A stretch of 64,000 bases of DNA. It comes from G965197675 sp965197675 (GTDB taxonomy: Bacteria; Chloroflexota; Dehalococcoidia; Plut-88900). Position numbers and translations under genes: made by a program. The stretch is from positions 2,666,001 through 2,730,000 of the forward strand of contig OZ240221.1 in assembly GCA_965197675.1 (NCBI GenBank), given 5' to 3'. How positions within the stretch are numbered: the stretch's first letter is position 1; the number at the start of each line of letters is the position of its first letter. The notes beneath the pieces were generated by a model. The model was not told where the DNA came from and did not search any database. It saw only the letters and a list, made by a program, of their open reading frames with translations. Shown in pieces: positions 41,927-50,032 of this stretch.

Positions 41927-42439
41927 TCATCGCTCGAATAGCCTGAACTCCACGTCTATCGAGTCTTCATACAAGCTCAGCATAGCCACCGAGCCAGGTG
42001 TCATGAACTCGGGATAGCCTGGGCCCGGATTCACCAAAAGCGTGTCTCCTATATGGCGTTCTATCCGCTCGTGGGTATGGCCGTACAGAATCAGATCCAG
42101 ATGTCCCATATCTTGAACTAATCGCTCTTCTATACCGTCGGGCTCCGCTCCCCAATAGGGATGGATGGCGCCGATTCTCCATCCTGCTATATGGAAGGTT
42201 TCCTGCCTCGATAGGAGACCTCTTACAGAGTCCGGGTCCGAGTTGCCGTAGACTCCAACAAACCTAGGAAACCTATCCCTCAACTCTTTGACCATGTCCA
42301 GCCCAGTGTAGTCGCCACAGTGAACCACCCAATCTGACTCCTCGAGGGCTTCTTTGACAACGGAGTTCAGCTGCTCCGACCTTTTCACGTGAGTGTCGGA
42401 AAACACCAGAAGCTTGGTGGCCTTCCTCGGCGACTTCAT
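41927..42439 (-). CDS. YfcE/MJ0936-type metallophosphoesterase
   Basis: 170-residue calcineurin-like phosphodiesterase. Metal motifs: VFSDTHVKR, VVHCGDYTG, GNSDPDS, GAIHPYWG and LYGHTHERIE, the last ending the D-x-H...G-D...G-N-x-D...H...G-H-x-H series. Relatives hydrolyse phosphodiesters in vitro; the in vivo substrate is unknown. ATG at 42439. Convergent with the DUF951 gene. Confidence 0.92.
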   Translation of the reverse strand: MKSPRKATKLLVFSDTHVKRSEQLNSVVKEALEESDWVVHCGDYTGLDMVKELRDRFPRFVGVYGNSDPDSVRGLLSRQETFHIAGWRIGAIHPYWGAEPDGIEERLVQDMGHLDLILYGHTHERIERHIGDTLLVNPGPGYPEFMTPGSVAMLSLYEDSIDVEFRLFER

Positions 42440-42561
42440 GCACCCAGTATACCGTAGTTATCGTCATTTCAAACCTTGATTCTCCTAGACCCCCTCTACC
42501 AGCGATAGTACAATTGGCGGGCCGTCTCTAACCTATCCACACACGTCCTCAAGTCATCACC

Positions 42562-43812
42562 TTGCTAACAGGAGTAACAACCGTTAGTCCCCAGATCGAA
42601 TCATCTCGCTATCAGTGGGTGATTCTGGGCCTGGTGTGGTTCGTGTATCTGTGCTTTGGTATGAGCGTTGGCTCCCTTGCTCCCCTGGTCGACACCATCC
42701 GAGAAGACCTGGACATCTCGTCCACGGGTATGGGGATGATCTTAGGCACATGGCAATTGGTATATGTTCTGTGCGCCTATGCCATGGGTACCATGGTAGA
42801 TCGATTGGGGGTGCGAAGGTCCATCGGGCTGGGGATAGGTCTCGTATCCCTCTCCCTGGTTCTGCGAGCGGTAGCAGTAGATTTCTACAGCCTCATGTTC
42901 ATCGTCGCTATCCACGGAATTGGCGGCCCCATCATCTCCGTCGGAGCGCCCAAGGCTGTTGCTGTGTGGTTTGTTGGAAGAAAGCGAGGGTTGGGTACAG
43001 GAGTGTACAACACCGGGCCGATGTTGGGTTCCATTCTCGTCCTCGCGTTAACCAACAGTGCAGTGGTACCCCTGACTGGCCACTGGCGCTACTCTTTCGT
43101 GGTCTATGGCGGGGTCGCCTTGGCAGCCACAATAGTCTGGTGGCTGCTGGCAAAAGACCCTTCAGACGACAATGGTGGGGCTGGCAGCACTTCAGAGATG
43201 ATCTCAACTACCACGTCCGTGTCGGCCATGGAGACCCTCAAAGCGTTGCTCAAGCTGGGCAATGTTCGAGTCGTTCTCATTCTGGCCTTCGCCTCCTTTT
43301 TCTTGGAGCATGGACTGGCCCAGTGGCTGCCCACAGTGTTCATCGACCAAGGCAGGTCAGATTCCATAGCTGGTATCTTGGCTGCTATTCCCCTGACGAC
43401 GGGAATTCTCGGACTCCTCTTTATCCCATATATCGTGCCCCACAGAAGTCGAGCCTGGACTTTAACGATCCTCCTATTGATCGGCGCCCTGGGTAACATA
43501 GGAGTTATCCATTTGGCAGGACCGGCGTTAATTACCATTCTTGCACTCTCCGGCCCAGCTAGATTGAGCGTACTGTCTCTACTGACCCTGGTCCTTATGG
43601 AGACTCGAAGCGTGGGGCGACAATACATGGGAGCGGCCAGCGGCATGCTTTTCACCGTAGCAGAAATTGGGGGCTTCACCGGACCTTTATTCTTGGGACT
43701 TCTGAGAGACGTCACTGACACCCTCACATCTGGACTAGTGCTTTTGACCGTAGTCGCCGGCACTCTGTCTCTATCAGGCCTCTTCATCACAGAGGAACAC
43801 CAAGAGAGGTAA
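42562..43812 (+). CDS. Major facilitator superfamily transporter
   Basis: About 416 residues with 12 hydrophobic segments, the MFS motif in the loop between helices 2 and 3 (GTMVDRLGVRRSIGLG), and a long polar central loop (DPSDDNGGAGSTSEM). Substrate unknown; the closest general type is the cyanate/nitrate-like or oxalate:formate-like group. The start is unclear: a TTG at 42562 gives a short N-terminal tail before helix 1 and no strong ribosome-binding site, while a GTG at 42619 would start inside helix 1. Confidence 0.85.
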   Translation: MLTGVTTVSPQIESSRYQWVILGLVWFVYLCFGMSVGSLAPLVDTIREDLDISSTGMGMILGTWQLVYVLCAYAMGTMVDRLGVRRSIGLGIGLVSLSLVLRAVAVDFYSLMFIVAIHGIGGPIISVGAPKAVAVWFVGRKRGLGTGVYNTGPMLGSILVLALTNSAVVPLTGHWRYSFVVYGGVALAATIVWWLLAKDPSDDNGGAGSTSEMISTTTSVSAMETLKALLKLGNVRVVLILAFASFFLEHGLAQWLPTVFIDQGRSDSIAGILAAIPLTTGILGLLFIPYIVPHRSRAWTLTILLLIGALGNIGVIHLAGPALITILALSGPARLSVLSLLTLVLMETRSVGRQYMGAASGMLFTVAEIGGFTGPLFLGLLRDVTDTLTSGLVLLTVVAGTLSLSGLFITEEHQER

Positions 43813-43899
43813 ATCATGCAAATGAAGTGTATAATTTGAGCCTACCTATACCCCAACCGAAGTATCGAGTCCTGTAGTCATCAGGCAAGGAGCAATGCT

Positions 43900-45084
43900 G
43901 TGAAGTGGGTATCGTCTATATCGGAAGAGTCGTCCCTGGAAAAAGCTGTCCAAGACTGTGCCTCCCGCGTGGCGGAGGAATTGGCGCCCAACGTCCCGGA
44001 CCTCCTAGTAGCCTTCGTATCGAGTCAGCACGCGGACAGCTACGAGGAGATACCTGAGCTGATCTCCGGCGCTATCGAGTCTAAGCACGTAATAGGCTGC
44101 TCCGGCGGCGGTGTGATAGGAGGCGGCAGGGAGGTAGAGCACCTCCCCGCCTTTGCTCTCACGGGCGCCCATCTTCCTGGCGTGGAGTTGACTCTCTTCC
44201 ACATCAATGACGACGACTTGCCCAGCTTGGACGATGATCCTGGTGCATGGGAGGACGTGGTTAAGACCACTGCTCAATCCAAGCCCCACTTTGTCCTGTT
44301 GCCAGATCCCTTTACCATCCGTGCAGATAATCTGTTGCTTGGCCTGGATTACGCCTTCAAGAACAGCGTCAAGATCGGAGGACTTGCCAGCGGCGCCCAT
44401 AACGCTGGTGGAAACGCCCTCTTCATGGAGAACGATTCTTATCGCTCGGGGGCCGTGGGCGTAGCTATGCACGGTAACCTCCGAGTAGAAACAGTGGTAG
44501 CTCAGGGTTGTAGACCCATAGGACATCCTATGGTAATAACGAAGTGCAATCAGAACGTGTTGCTGGAGATGGGCAGTCGCGTTCCGCTGGAGATCCTACA
44601 GGAGGTGTATGAGCAATCCAGTGAGGGAGACCGAATACTCATAAACTCCGCCCTTCACGTGGGAGTAGTGATGGACCCGTTAAAGGAAGATTTCCGACCT
44701 GGTGATTTTCTAATACGCAATGTAATGGGCCTTCACCGAGAAACGGGTGCACTGGTAGTCGGGGATCTGCTGAGGGAGGGACAGGTAATACAGTTTCACG
44801 TACGAGACGCCATGACCGCAGAAGAGGACCTGGAAACCCTCCTCGATAGGTACGTCTCCGAGAACAGCTCCGGTGACATATCCGGCGCCATGCTGTTCTC
44901 CTGTCTGGGCCGGGGACAACACCTGTTCGGGCAGCCCAATCACGACTCCGACATCTTCTTCAAAAGAGTCCCAGAGGTACCCCTTACAGGGTTCTTCTGC
45001 AATGGCGAGATCGGACCAGTGGGAGGGGCCACTTTCCTGCACGGTTTCACCAGCTCCTTCGCCGTCTTCAAGCCAGCCGAGTAA
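43900..45084 (+). CDS. FIST-domain sensory protein
   Basis: 394 residues covering FIST-N (LLVAFVSSQHADSYEEIPELI, VIGCSGGGVIGGGREVE, KIGGLASGAHNAGGNALF) and FIST-C (DFLIRNVMGLHRETGALVVGD, GAMLFSCLGRGQHLFG, LTGFFCNGEIGPVGGATFLHGFTSSFAVF). FIST domains are thought to sense small ligands such as amino acids; here the domain is free-standing, without a kinase. GTG start at 43900 with GGAG upstream. A TATAAT (43830-43835) is a candidate -10. Confidence 0.9.
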   Translation: MKWVSSISEESSLEKAVQDCASRVAEELAPNVPDLLVAFVSSQHADSYEEIPELISGAIESKHVIGCSGGGVIGGGREVEHLPAFALTGAHLPGVELTLFHINDDDLPSLDDDPGAWEDVVKTTAQSKPHFVLLPDPFTIRADNLLLGLDYAFKNSVKIGGLASGAHNAGGNALFMENDSYRSGAVGVAMHGNLRVETVVAQGCRPIGHPMVITKCNQNVLLEMGSRVPLEILQEVYEQSSEGDRILINSALHVGVVMDPLKEDFRPGDFLIRNVMGLHRETGALVVGDLLREGQVIQFHVRDAMTAEEDLETLLDRYVSENSSGDISGAMLFSCLGRGQHLFGQPNHDSDIFFKRVPEVPLTGFFCNGEIGPVGGATFLHGFTSSFAVFKPAE

Positions 45085-45106
45085 TACAATTTGCGAGACC
45101 TATGCC

Positions 45107-45451
45107 TTGATACTTTTCAAGGAATACTTCAAGGAGAAGATACTGGCGGGCCACAAATGGCAGACGCGCAGGTTGTGGGACAGACCCAGGGCAAAGGAGG
45201 GCTCTGAGCAGCTTTTCTACCTTAGGCCGCCCATGACGGGAGAGAGGTCCTTCGACAGGGCCAGAATAACAAGAGTCTGGCAGGAGCGGCTGGGTGAGAT
45301 GACCGAAGCGGATGCCAAGGCCGAGGGTTCAGAGAGTGTGGAAGACTTTCTAAGGATTTTCAGTCAGATCAACGAAAAGAAGATCAAGGGCAACATTAAA
45401 GACCTTCAAGTCTATGCCCTAGAGTTCAGTGTAGTAGAAAAACTGGTATAG
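45107..45451 (+). CDS. ASCH-domain protein
   Basis: About 114 residues: ILFKEYFKEKILAGHKWQTRRLW, RPRAKEGSEQLFYLRP and ARITRVWQERLGEMTEADAKAEG match the ASCH fold, a PUA-like RNA-binding barrel; some members hydrolyse modified cytidines. The frame is open upstream into the FIST gene. The first sensible start is the TTG at 45107, with no strong ribosome-binding site, 22 bp after the FIST stop, so the two may be coupled. Confidence 0.78.
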   Translation: MILFKEYFKEKILAGHKWQTRRLWDRPRAKEGSEQLFYLRPPMTGERSFDRARITRVWQERLGEMTEADAKAEGSESVEDFLRIFSQINEKKIKGNIKDLQVYALEFSVVEKLV

Positions 45452-45481
45452 TTTCGCTTACATAAGCTATCAGGGGAAGCC

Positions 45482-46096
45482 ATGATTCACGAGATTCGGA
45501 CTTACATGATAAACCCAGGGAAGATGGCGGAGTTCGAGGACTCCTTCGCTGAAGCCCTTCCCTATCGAGAGAAGTATTCAAAGCTGACCGCCTGCTGGCA
45601 CACTGAGGTGGGGCCATTAAACCAGATCGTCCACATGTGGACATACGATGATCTAGACCACAGGAGAAAAGTCAGAGAGGAGGCAGAAAATGACCCTCAC
45701 TGGCCCCCCAACGATCACCACCTTATTCAAAATATGGAGTCGGACATCATCATCCCTGCACCGTTCATGAAGCCCATAGAGCCGGGGCACCATGGGAATA
45801 TCTTCGAGATGCGCTCATACACCTGCAAGCCGGGAAGCATACCCCATGTCTTGAAGCGCTGGGAAGAGAAGATAGCCCTCCGCGAGAAGCGCTCTCCCTG
45901 CTTTGCCTGCGGTCACACATTCATAGGGGGTCTAAACAAGCTCATACACATATGGCCCTACGAAAGCATGGAGGAGAGAGCGAGAATCAGAGGGGAGGCC
46001 ATCGAGAGCGGCGACTGGCCACCCGACTCCCAGGAGTTCTACCAGACCATGGAGAACAAAATCCTGGTACCCTCTCACTTCTCCCCTGTGCACTAG
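45482..46096 (+). CDS. Two-domain NIPSNAP-family protein
   Basis: 204 residues made of two NIPSNAP (dimeric alpha-beta barrel) units: MIHEIRTYMINPGKMAEFE...TEVGPLNQIVHMWTYDDLDHRRKVR and FEMRSYTCKPGSIPHVLKRWEEKI...FIGGLNKLIHIWPYESMEERARIR. Function unknown; often in catabolic clusters. ATG at 45482 after GGGGAAGCC. A second dimeric alpha-beta barrel protein is convergent 6 bp away. Confidence 0.9.
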   Translation: MIHEIRTYMINPGKMAEFEDSFAEALPYREKYSKLTACWHTEVGPLNQIVHMWTYDDLDHRRKVREEAENDPHWPPNDHHLIQNMESDIIIPAPFMKPIEPGHHGNIFEMRSYTCKPGSIPHVLKRWEEKIALREKRSPCFACGHTFIGGLNKLIHIWPYESMEERARIRGEAIESGDWPPDSQEFYQTMENKILVPSHFSPVH

Positions 46097-46102
46097 GTCT
46101 TA

Positions 46103-46426
46103 CTATACACTGGGTTTGCTCCAGGCATCGTCAGGAGGGAATACGCTGACGAAGCTGAGCTCGGAATAAGGCTTGGAGAACCAATCTTTGGTGGCCTTCT
46201 CCCATCTGAGGAAGTGGGGCATTTTCGTGTGTGCTTCCTCTGCATCATCGTCCTTGTACACCTCGTATAGGTAGAACCGATTGGGGTCATTGACATCCTG
46301 ATGAATGTCGAACCTGGCGCATCCCGGCTCATTTCCCACCGAGCCTTTGGCATCGAGAAGGCTCTCCTCGATGAATTTCTCCCTGAACTCGGGCTTCACA
46401 TCCAGGGTCACAAATATGGCTTTCAT
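46103..46426 (-). CDS. Antibiotic biosynthesis monooxygenase (ABM)-domain protein
   Basis: 107 residues: MKAIFVTLDVKPEFREKFIEES, NEPGCARFDIHQDVNDPNRFYLYEVYKDD. This is the ABM fold of small quinol monooxygenases and LsrG-like proteins. ATG at 46426 with GGAGGAG upstream. Followed on the strand by nothing; preceded by the Gfo/Idh oxidoreductase gene. Confidence 0.88.
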   Translation of the reverse strand: MKAIFVTLDVKPEFREKFIEESLLDAKGSVGNEPGCARFDIHQDVNDPNRFYLYEVYKDDDAEEAHTKMPHFLRWEKATKDWFSKPYSELSFVSVFPPDDAWSKPSV

Positions 46427-46447
46427 AGCTCCTCCCTTCTGATATTG

Positions 46448-47524
46448 CTATAAGGGCAGAGAGATGGCCTGCCCCGTTTGAGTGCTGCGAATTACCGCCT
46501 CAGTGAACTCCATGTACCTGACTCCATCCTCAAAACTGGTATGGGTTACCTTCTCTCGTCCTCGGATGGCGTTGACGAACTGCTCCTCCACCCTCCACCT
46601 CCCCTGCTTCTCCGATGGGATGGTTACCTTCTTCAGATCCTTATCGCCCCGTTTCCCACCGTAGAGGGTCACCGTCTTGGCATCCAGGTATAGAGTTCCC
46701 TCACTGCCATGTATCCAGACCTCGTTGCCAGGGCTCAAACCCGCAACGGCGCTGAACCTGAGCCTGGCCAGGGCCCCGATGGCCATCCTGCACACGATGT
46801 CCACGTGATCCGGGATGGTGACGGCAACCATCCGCCCATCTGCGTCCTTTCGCAGGGGGGCGTTCACTGACGTCATGGCCATCACCGATTCCGCGGGGCC
46901 TACCCATCGCATAAGGGCCTCATACCAGATACCCATGTGCAAGGTATTCAACCCGCTAAGGCCCCTATCCTGTCGCCAGTTGATAGGCGAATCTTTGTCC
47001 ACGAACCTCCCGGTGCTATGAACGTCCTCGGGGTCATCGGCCTCGATGGCCCGCATGTCGATAGCAAGCACGTCCCCTAGCCACCCGTCCCCGATCATCG
47101 AGTTTATGGTATCGTCCACGGATAGAGTAAAGGGAGAAGGCACTATCTGAGTAACAAGATGAGGCCTCTCCATGGAGGCTTCAAACATGCGATTAGCCTC
47201 CTCGGCGTTCATGGCCATGCGAGCCTCACACAGCACATGCTTATTGTTCTCCAGGGAAGCGAGGGTAGTCGGGCAGTGCATGTAGGGCCACGTGCCTATG
47301 CAGATGGCGTTGGTATCGGCGGCCTCGACCAACTCATACCAGTTGTCATATACGGTGGGGATGTTGAACTTACGAGCCACTCTTTCACTAGACTCTCGAG
47401 ACCGATTGCAAACACTGATCACCTCCACCCCTTCTATAGCCTGAAAGCTCGGAATGTGGCGTTCCCGTGTGTTGTTTCCCGCTCCCACTATACCAATGCG
47501 AATAGGCTCGGAATCCATCTCCAT
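46448..47524 (-). CDS. Gfo/Idh/MocA-family oxidoreductase
   Basis: 358-residue NAD(P)-dependent dehydrogenase. Seen: N-terminal Rossmann IRIGIVGAGNNTRERHIPSF, the middle CIGTWPYMHCPTTLASLENNKHVLCEARMAMNAEEANRM (the E-A-R replaces the usual E-K-P, so the catalytic Lys is Arg or absent) and a C-terminal alpha/beta domain. Substrate probably a sugar or cyclitol. ATG at 47524 with AGGAG. Just upstream lies a 16-bp tandem repeat that overlaps possible -10 sites. Confidence 0.87.
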   Translation of the reverse strand: MEMDSEPIRIGIVGAGNNTRERHIPSFQAIEGVEVISVCNRSRESSERVARKFNIPTVYDNWYELVEAADTNAICIGTWPYMHCPTTLASLENNKHVLCEARMAMNAEEANRMFEASMERPHLVTQIVPSPFTLSVDDTINSMIGDGWLGDVLAIDMRAIEADDPEDVHSTGRFVDKDSPINWRQDRGLSGLNTLHMGIWYEALMRWVGPAESVMAMTSVNAPLRKDADGRMVAVTIPDHVDIVCRMAIGALARLRFSAVAGLSPGNEVWIHGSEGTLYLDAKTVTLYGGKRGDKDLKKVTIPSEKQGRWRVEEQFVNAIRGREKVTHTSFEDGVRYMEFTEAVIRSTQTGQAISLPL

Positions 47525-47535
47525 TCTCCTATCAG

Positions 47536-47567
47536 AGCGTTATCATAACACAGCGTTATCATAACAC
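47536..47567 (-). promoter_or_regulatory. Tandem operator-like repeat before the Gfo/Idh gene
   Basis: Two perfect consecutive copies of AGCGTTATCATAACAC (47536-47551 and 47552-47567). Each contains the palindrome GTTAT-C-ATAAC. On the coding strand each also reads TATGAT, a -10-like hexamer. It lies 12 bp upstream of the start of the Gfo/Idh gene and beyond the end of the aldo/keto reductase, so it may bind a regulator over the promoter. Confidence 0.55.
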
Positions 47568-47589
47568 TATGACTGCTGAACGGCCTCTA

Positions 47590-48567
47590 CTATACTCGAC
47601 CTATATGTCCCCTTTCCGTCGAGCCGATAGTTCTCAGACGCCGAATTTGATCCTCATCGAGAGAGTTCAGGTCTGCAACAGCAACGTTGGACTCCAGCTC
47701 GAACACGTTGGACGAACCAGGAATAACCGAAGTCACTCTAGGATCGGCCAAAAGATAGAGCAAGGATATCTGAGGCAGAGAATATCCCGTCTCGTTCATC
47801 ACTTGACCCAGGATCTCCAAGGCTTTGCTGTTATCCACTCCGGGGTGAGGGTTCTTGGCAACCGCATCAAGGGAAACAAGTCTGCCATCGGACAGGGGTG
47901 TTGCTATTATCACAGCGACGTTCTTCTTCTCAGCAACAGGCAGCACGGTCTCCCTGGCCACGTTGCAGAGGGCGTTATAGTGCATCGCTATCTCGATGGA
48001 ATCGAAATCGGCGTATTCTAGCGCCTTCTGAAGGTGAGGCGCCCAGTCAGCTGTAATGCCTATGTACCTGCATCCACCTTGCTCCCGAATCTTCAGGATG
48101 GCCTCGTAGGCCATCCCCTTGCCAAAAACCCGGTCCCATTCCCGCTTCTCGAACTCTTCAACACTGTCAACACCCAACATAGCCCTGCCATGTATCTGAA
48201 GGATATGCACGTAGTCCCGTTTTAGGTCCTTCAGTGTCCGTTCGAAGCTGCGCATGCAGCTATCGTAGGTGTAGTTGTCCAGGTCGTCTGGGGGCCCCGA
48301 GAGCTTGGTAGCGATGATGACCTCATCTCCCTTGAGGTGTCCGAAGGCCACTCCCATCCGTTCATGAGACTGGCCGTTACCATAGGATGGGGCGGAGTCG
48401 AAGAAGCGCACGCCTAACTCATAGGCTCTCTGCAGGGTGGAGACCGCCGTTTTCTCGTCCACGTCGAAGGCGTTCTTCTCCCTAGCACCACTGGTTATCC
48501 GATAACACCCAACGCCGATGGAGTCAATGGCCAGTCCTGTCTTTCCGTACAGTCTCGTAGGTATCAA
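47590..48567 (-). CDS. Aldo/keto reductase
   Basis: 325-residue TIM-barrel NADPH-dependent carbonyl reductase. The catalytic tetrad is visible: Asp in RFFDSAPSYGNGQSHE, Tyr in the same block, Lys in IATKLSGP and His in ILQIHGRAM. The C-terminus has SVIPGSSNVFELESNV for NADPH. Start is a TTG at 48567 backed by a strong AGGAGGT. The same-strand Gfo/Idh gene follows after a 65-bp control region. Confidence 0.9.
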   Translation of the reverse strand: MIPTRLYGKTGLAIDSIGVGCYRITSGAREKNAFDVDEKTAVSTLQRAYELGVRFFDSAPSYGNGQSHERMGVAFGHLKGDEVIIATKLSGPPDDLDNYTYDSCMRSFERTLKDLKRDYVHILQIHGRAMLGVDSVEEFEKREWDRVFGKGMAYEAILKIREQGGCRYIGITADWAPHLQKALEYADFDSIEIAMHYNALCNVARETVLPVAEKKNVAVIIATPLSDGRLVSLDAVAKNPHPGVDNSKALEILGQVMNETGYSLPQISLLYLLADPRVTSVIPGSSNVFELESNVAVADLNSLDEDQIRRLRTIGSTERGHIGRV

Positions 48568-48613
48568 AGCAACCTCCTAAACTCTCATAATCTTGACCAA
48601 CAAATCGAGGATA

Positions 48614-49048
48614 CTATTCCGAAACATGGACCTCCACTACAATCCTCAACTCTTGATCCGCCACTCTGCCGATGATCTCCCAGCATCCTTCAGTGACGAA
48701 TATCACCCCGCTGGACTGGAACCCGGTGACACCATATCCTTCAGGTATCAGAGGCTCCAGAGGGGCAGTCTGCTCATCCGATCTTCTGCCTTCCATCTCT
48801 AGATTGCCTTGACCGGCGCGCCATCAGGGGAATTTCCATCTTGTCGAGCCATCTTCTTCAGGTATGCTGAGTATCTTCCCATCTGTCGGTATTACCGTCC
48901 ACAGGGCACCATTACCACGGTACTGCTCCGACTCCACAAGCTCACCGGGAGGCTGGCTGCCATTGGGTTTCGTAGTATCGCACTCACCGAACTGAGATGA
49001 AGGGTTGTCGTCGCAAGCAAAGGCTACAACTAGCAGCGATACAGGAAT
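48614..49048 (-). pseudogene. Broken small lipoprotein gene
   Basis: On the minus strand one frame reads the end of a signal peptide and lipobox (PVSLLVVAFACDDN), a mature domain (GALWTVIPTDGKIL...STRWKFP), an in-frame TGA (48824-48826), then WRAGQGNLEMEGRRSDEQTA, GYGVTGFQSSGVIF and TEGCWEIIGRVADQEL to the stop at 48614. The text before and after the stop is continuous; a TGG at the TGA would give KFPWWR. A second in-frame stop, TAG at 49049-49051, removes the start and n-region of the signal. Two stops without a rescuing start indicate a decayed gene. Frameshift-free, so substitutions or sequencing errors are the causes to weigh. Confidence 0.75.
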
Positions 49049-49109
49049 CTATAACGCCCAAAGCCTCTGCGCAACCACTCTATCTCCCAAACGCTGTGGC
49101 GTACCCCCA

Positions 49110-49832
49110 TTAGTTCTTCAAATACTTGTCGAACCATCCGAGGGTTCTTGAACGAGCATCTTTGGAGGCCTCTGGATGATAGCTGTCTCGCTCATCGCAG
49201 TTGAAGCCGTGGTCGGCTCCAGGATATACATGAAACTCATGGGGCTTACCTAGCTTCTTCAGCTCAGCCTCTATCTTCCGAACATCGGCCACCGATGGGC
49301 TATCGTCCAACTCGCCGAACAGACCCAGCACCAGTGACTGGATATTGGAGGTGCGATCTAATGGGGAAACCGTGCCTCCAAAGGGCCTCATTATGTTGCC
49401 GCCATAGAACACAACGGCAGCACCTATGTCCTGATTGCTTCCCGCTATCAAGTAAGATATTCTACCTCCCACACAGAACCCGACAATGCCGAATCGCTGG
49501 TCACCGACGTTCGACTGCTCCTTCAAGAAATCGACGGCGGCTCCCACGTCAGCAATCAACTCATCGTCCCTTAGATTCCCCATCCATTTCGCATATTTAT
49601 CCTCCGTGTAACCACACGTGAGCCTGGTGCCCTGCCGATGGTAAAGGTCGGGAGCGATAGCTAGATATCCGTTACCCGCTAGCCAATCGGCAACCGACTC
49701 TATATGATGATTGACTCCAAACGCCTCCATAATCACCACGACACCTGGATGAGAACCTCCAGAATCGGAGTGACTAACATACGCCCCCATTTCCTGTCCA
49801 TCAACACGTAAGTTCTCCCACTTGCCCGCCAT
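49110..49832 (-). CDS. Dienelactone hydrolase-family protein
   Basis: 240-residue alpha/beta hydrolase. The triad Cys-Asp-His is visible: GFCVGGR (nucleophile Cys), GLFGELDDSPS (Asp) and PGADHGFNC (His). VVVIMEAFGVNHHIESVADWLA is the family's N-terminal block. It probably acts on a lactone or ester from aromatic degradation. The ATG at 49832 is preferred (AGGAGGTG upstream); the frame is open to 49895. Confidence 0.92.
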   Translation of the reverse strand: MAGKWENLRVDGQEMGAYVSHSDSGGSHPGVVVIMEAFGVNHHIESVADWLAGNGYLAIAPDLYHRQGTRLTCGYTEDKYAKWMGNLRDDELIADVGAAVDFLKEQSNVGDQRFGIVGFCVGGRISYLIAGSNQDIGAAVVFYGGNIMRPFGGTVSPLDRTSNIQSLVLGLFGELDDSPSVADVRKIEAELKKLGKPHEFHVYPGADHGFNCDERDSYHPEASKDARSRTLGWFDKYLKN

Positions 49833-50032
49833 AAGCACACCTCCTAGTTCGCTACTGAGAGTAAGAGTCCCCCGATGGAAGCCTAATTCTATCAACGGTT
49901 TAGAACGGGAGCAATCCCCGCCTGTAAATCTTCAGTATAAGAGATGTGTCTAGGATTGATATTTCTGAGACCTATAATAAAATTAGTTTAAAACCTGGTT
50001 TCTAACCTACTTTCCATGATAGGAGGTATCTC

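Noticed and set aside
42615..43496. Long plus-strand open frame of 293 codons
   Set aside because: Out-of-frame shadow inside the MFS transporter gene; its composition (Arg, Pro, His, Ser rich) is typical of an alternative frame.
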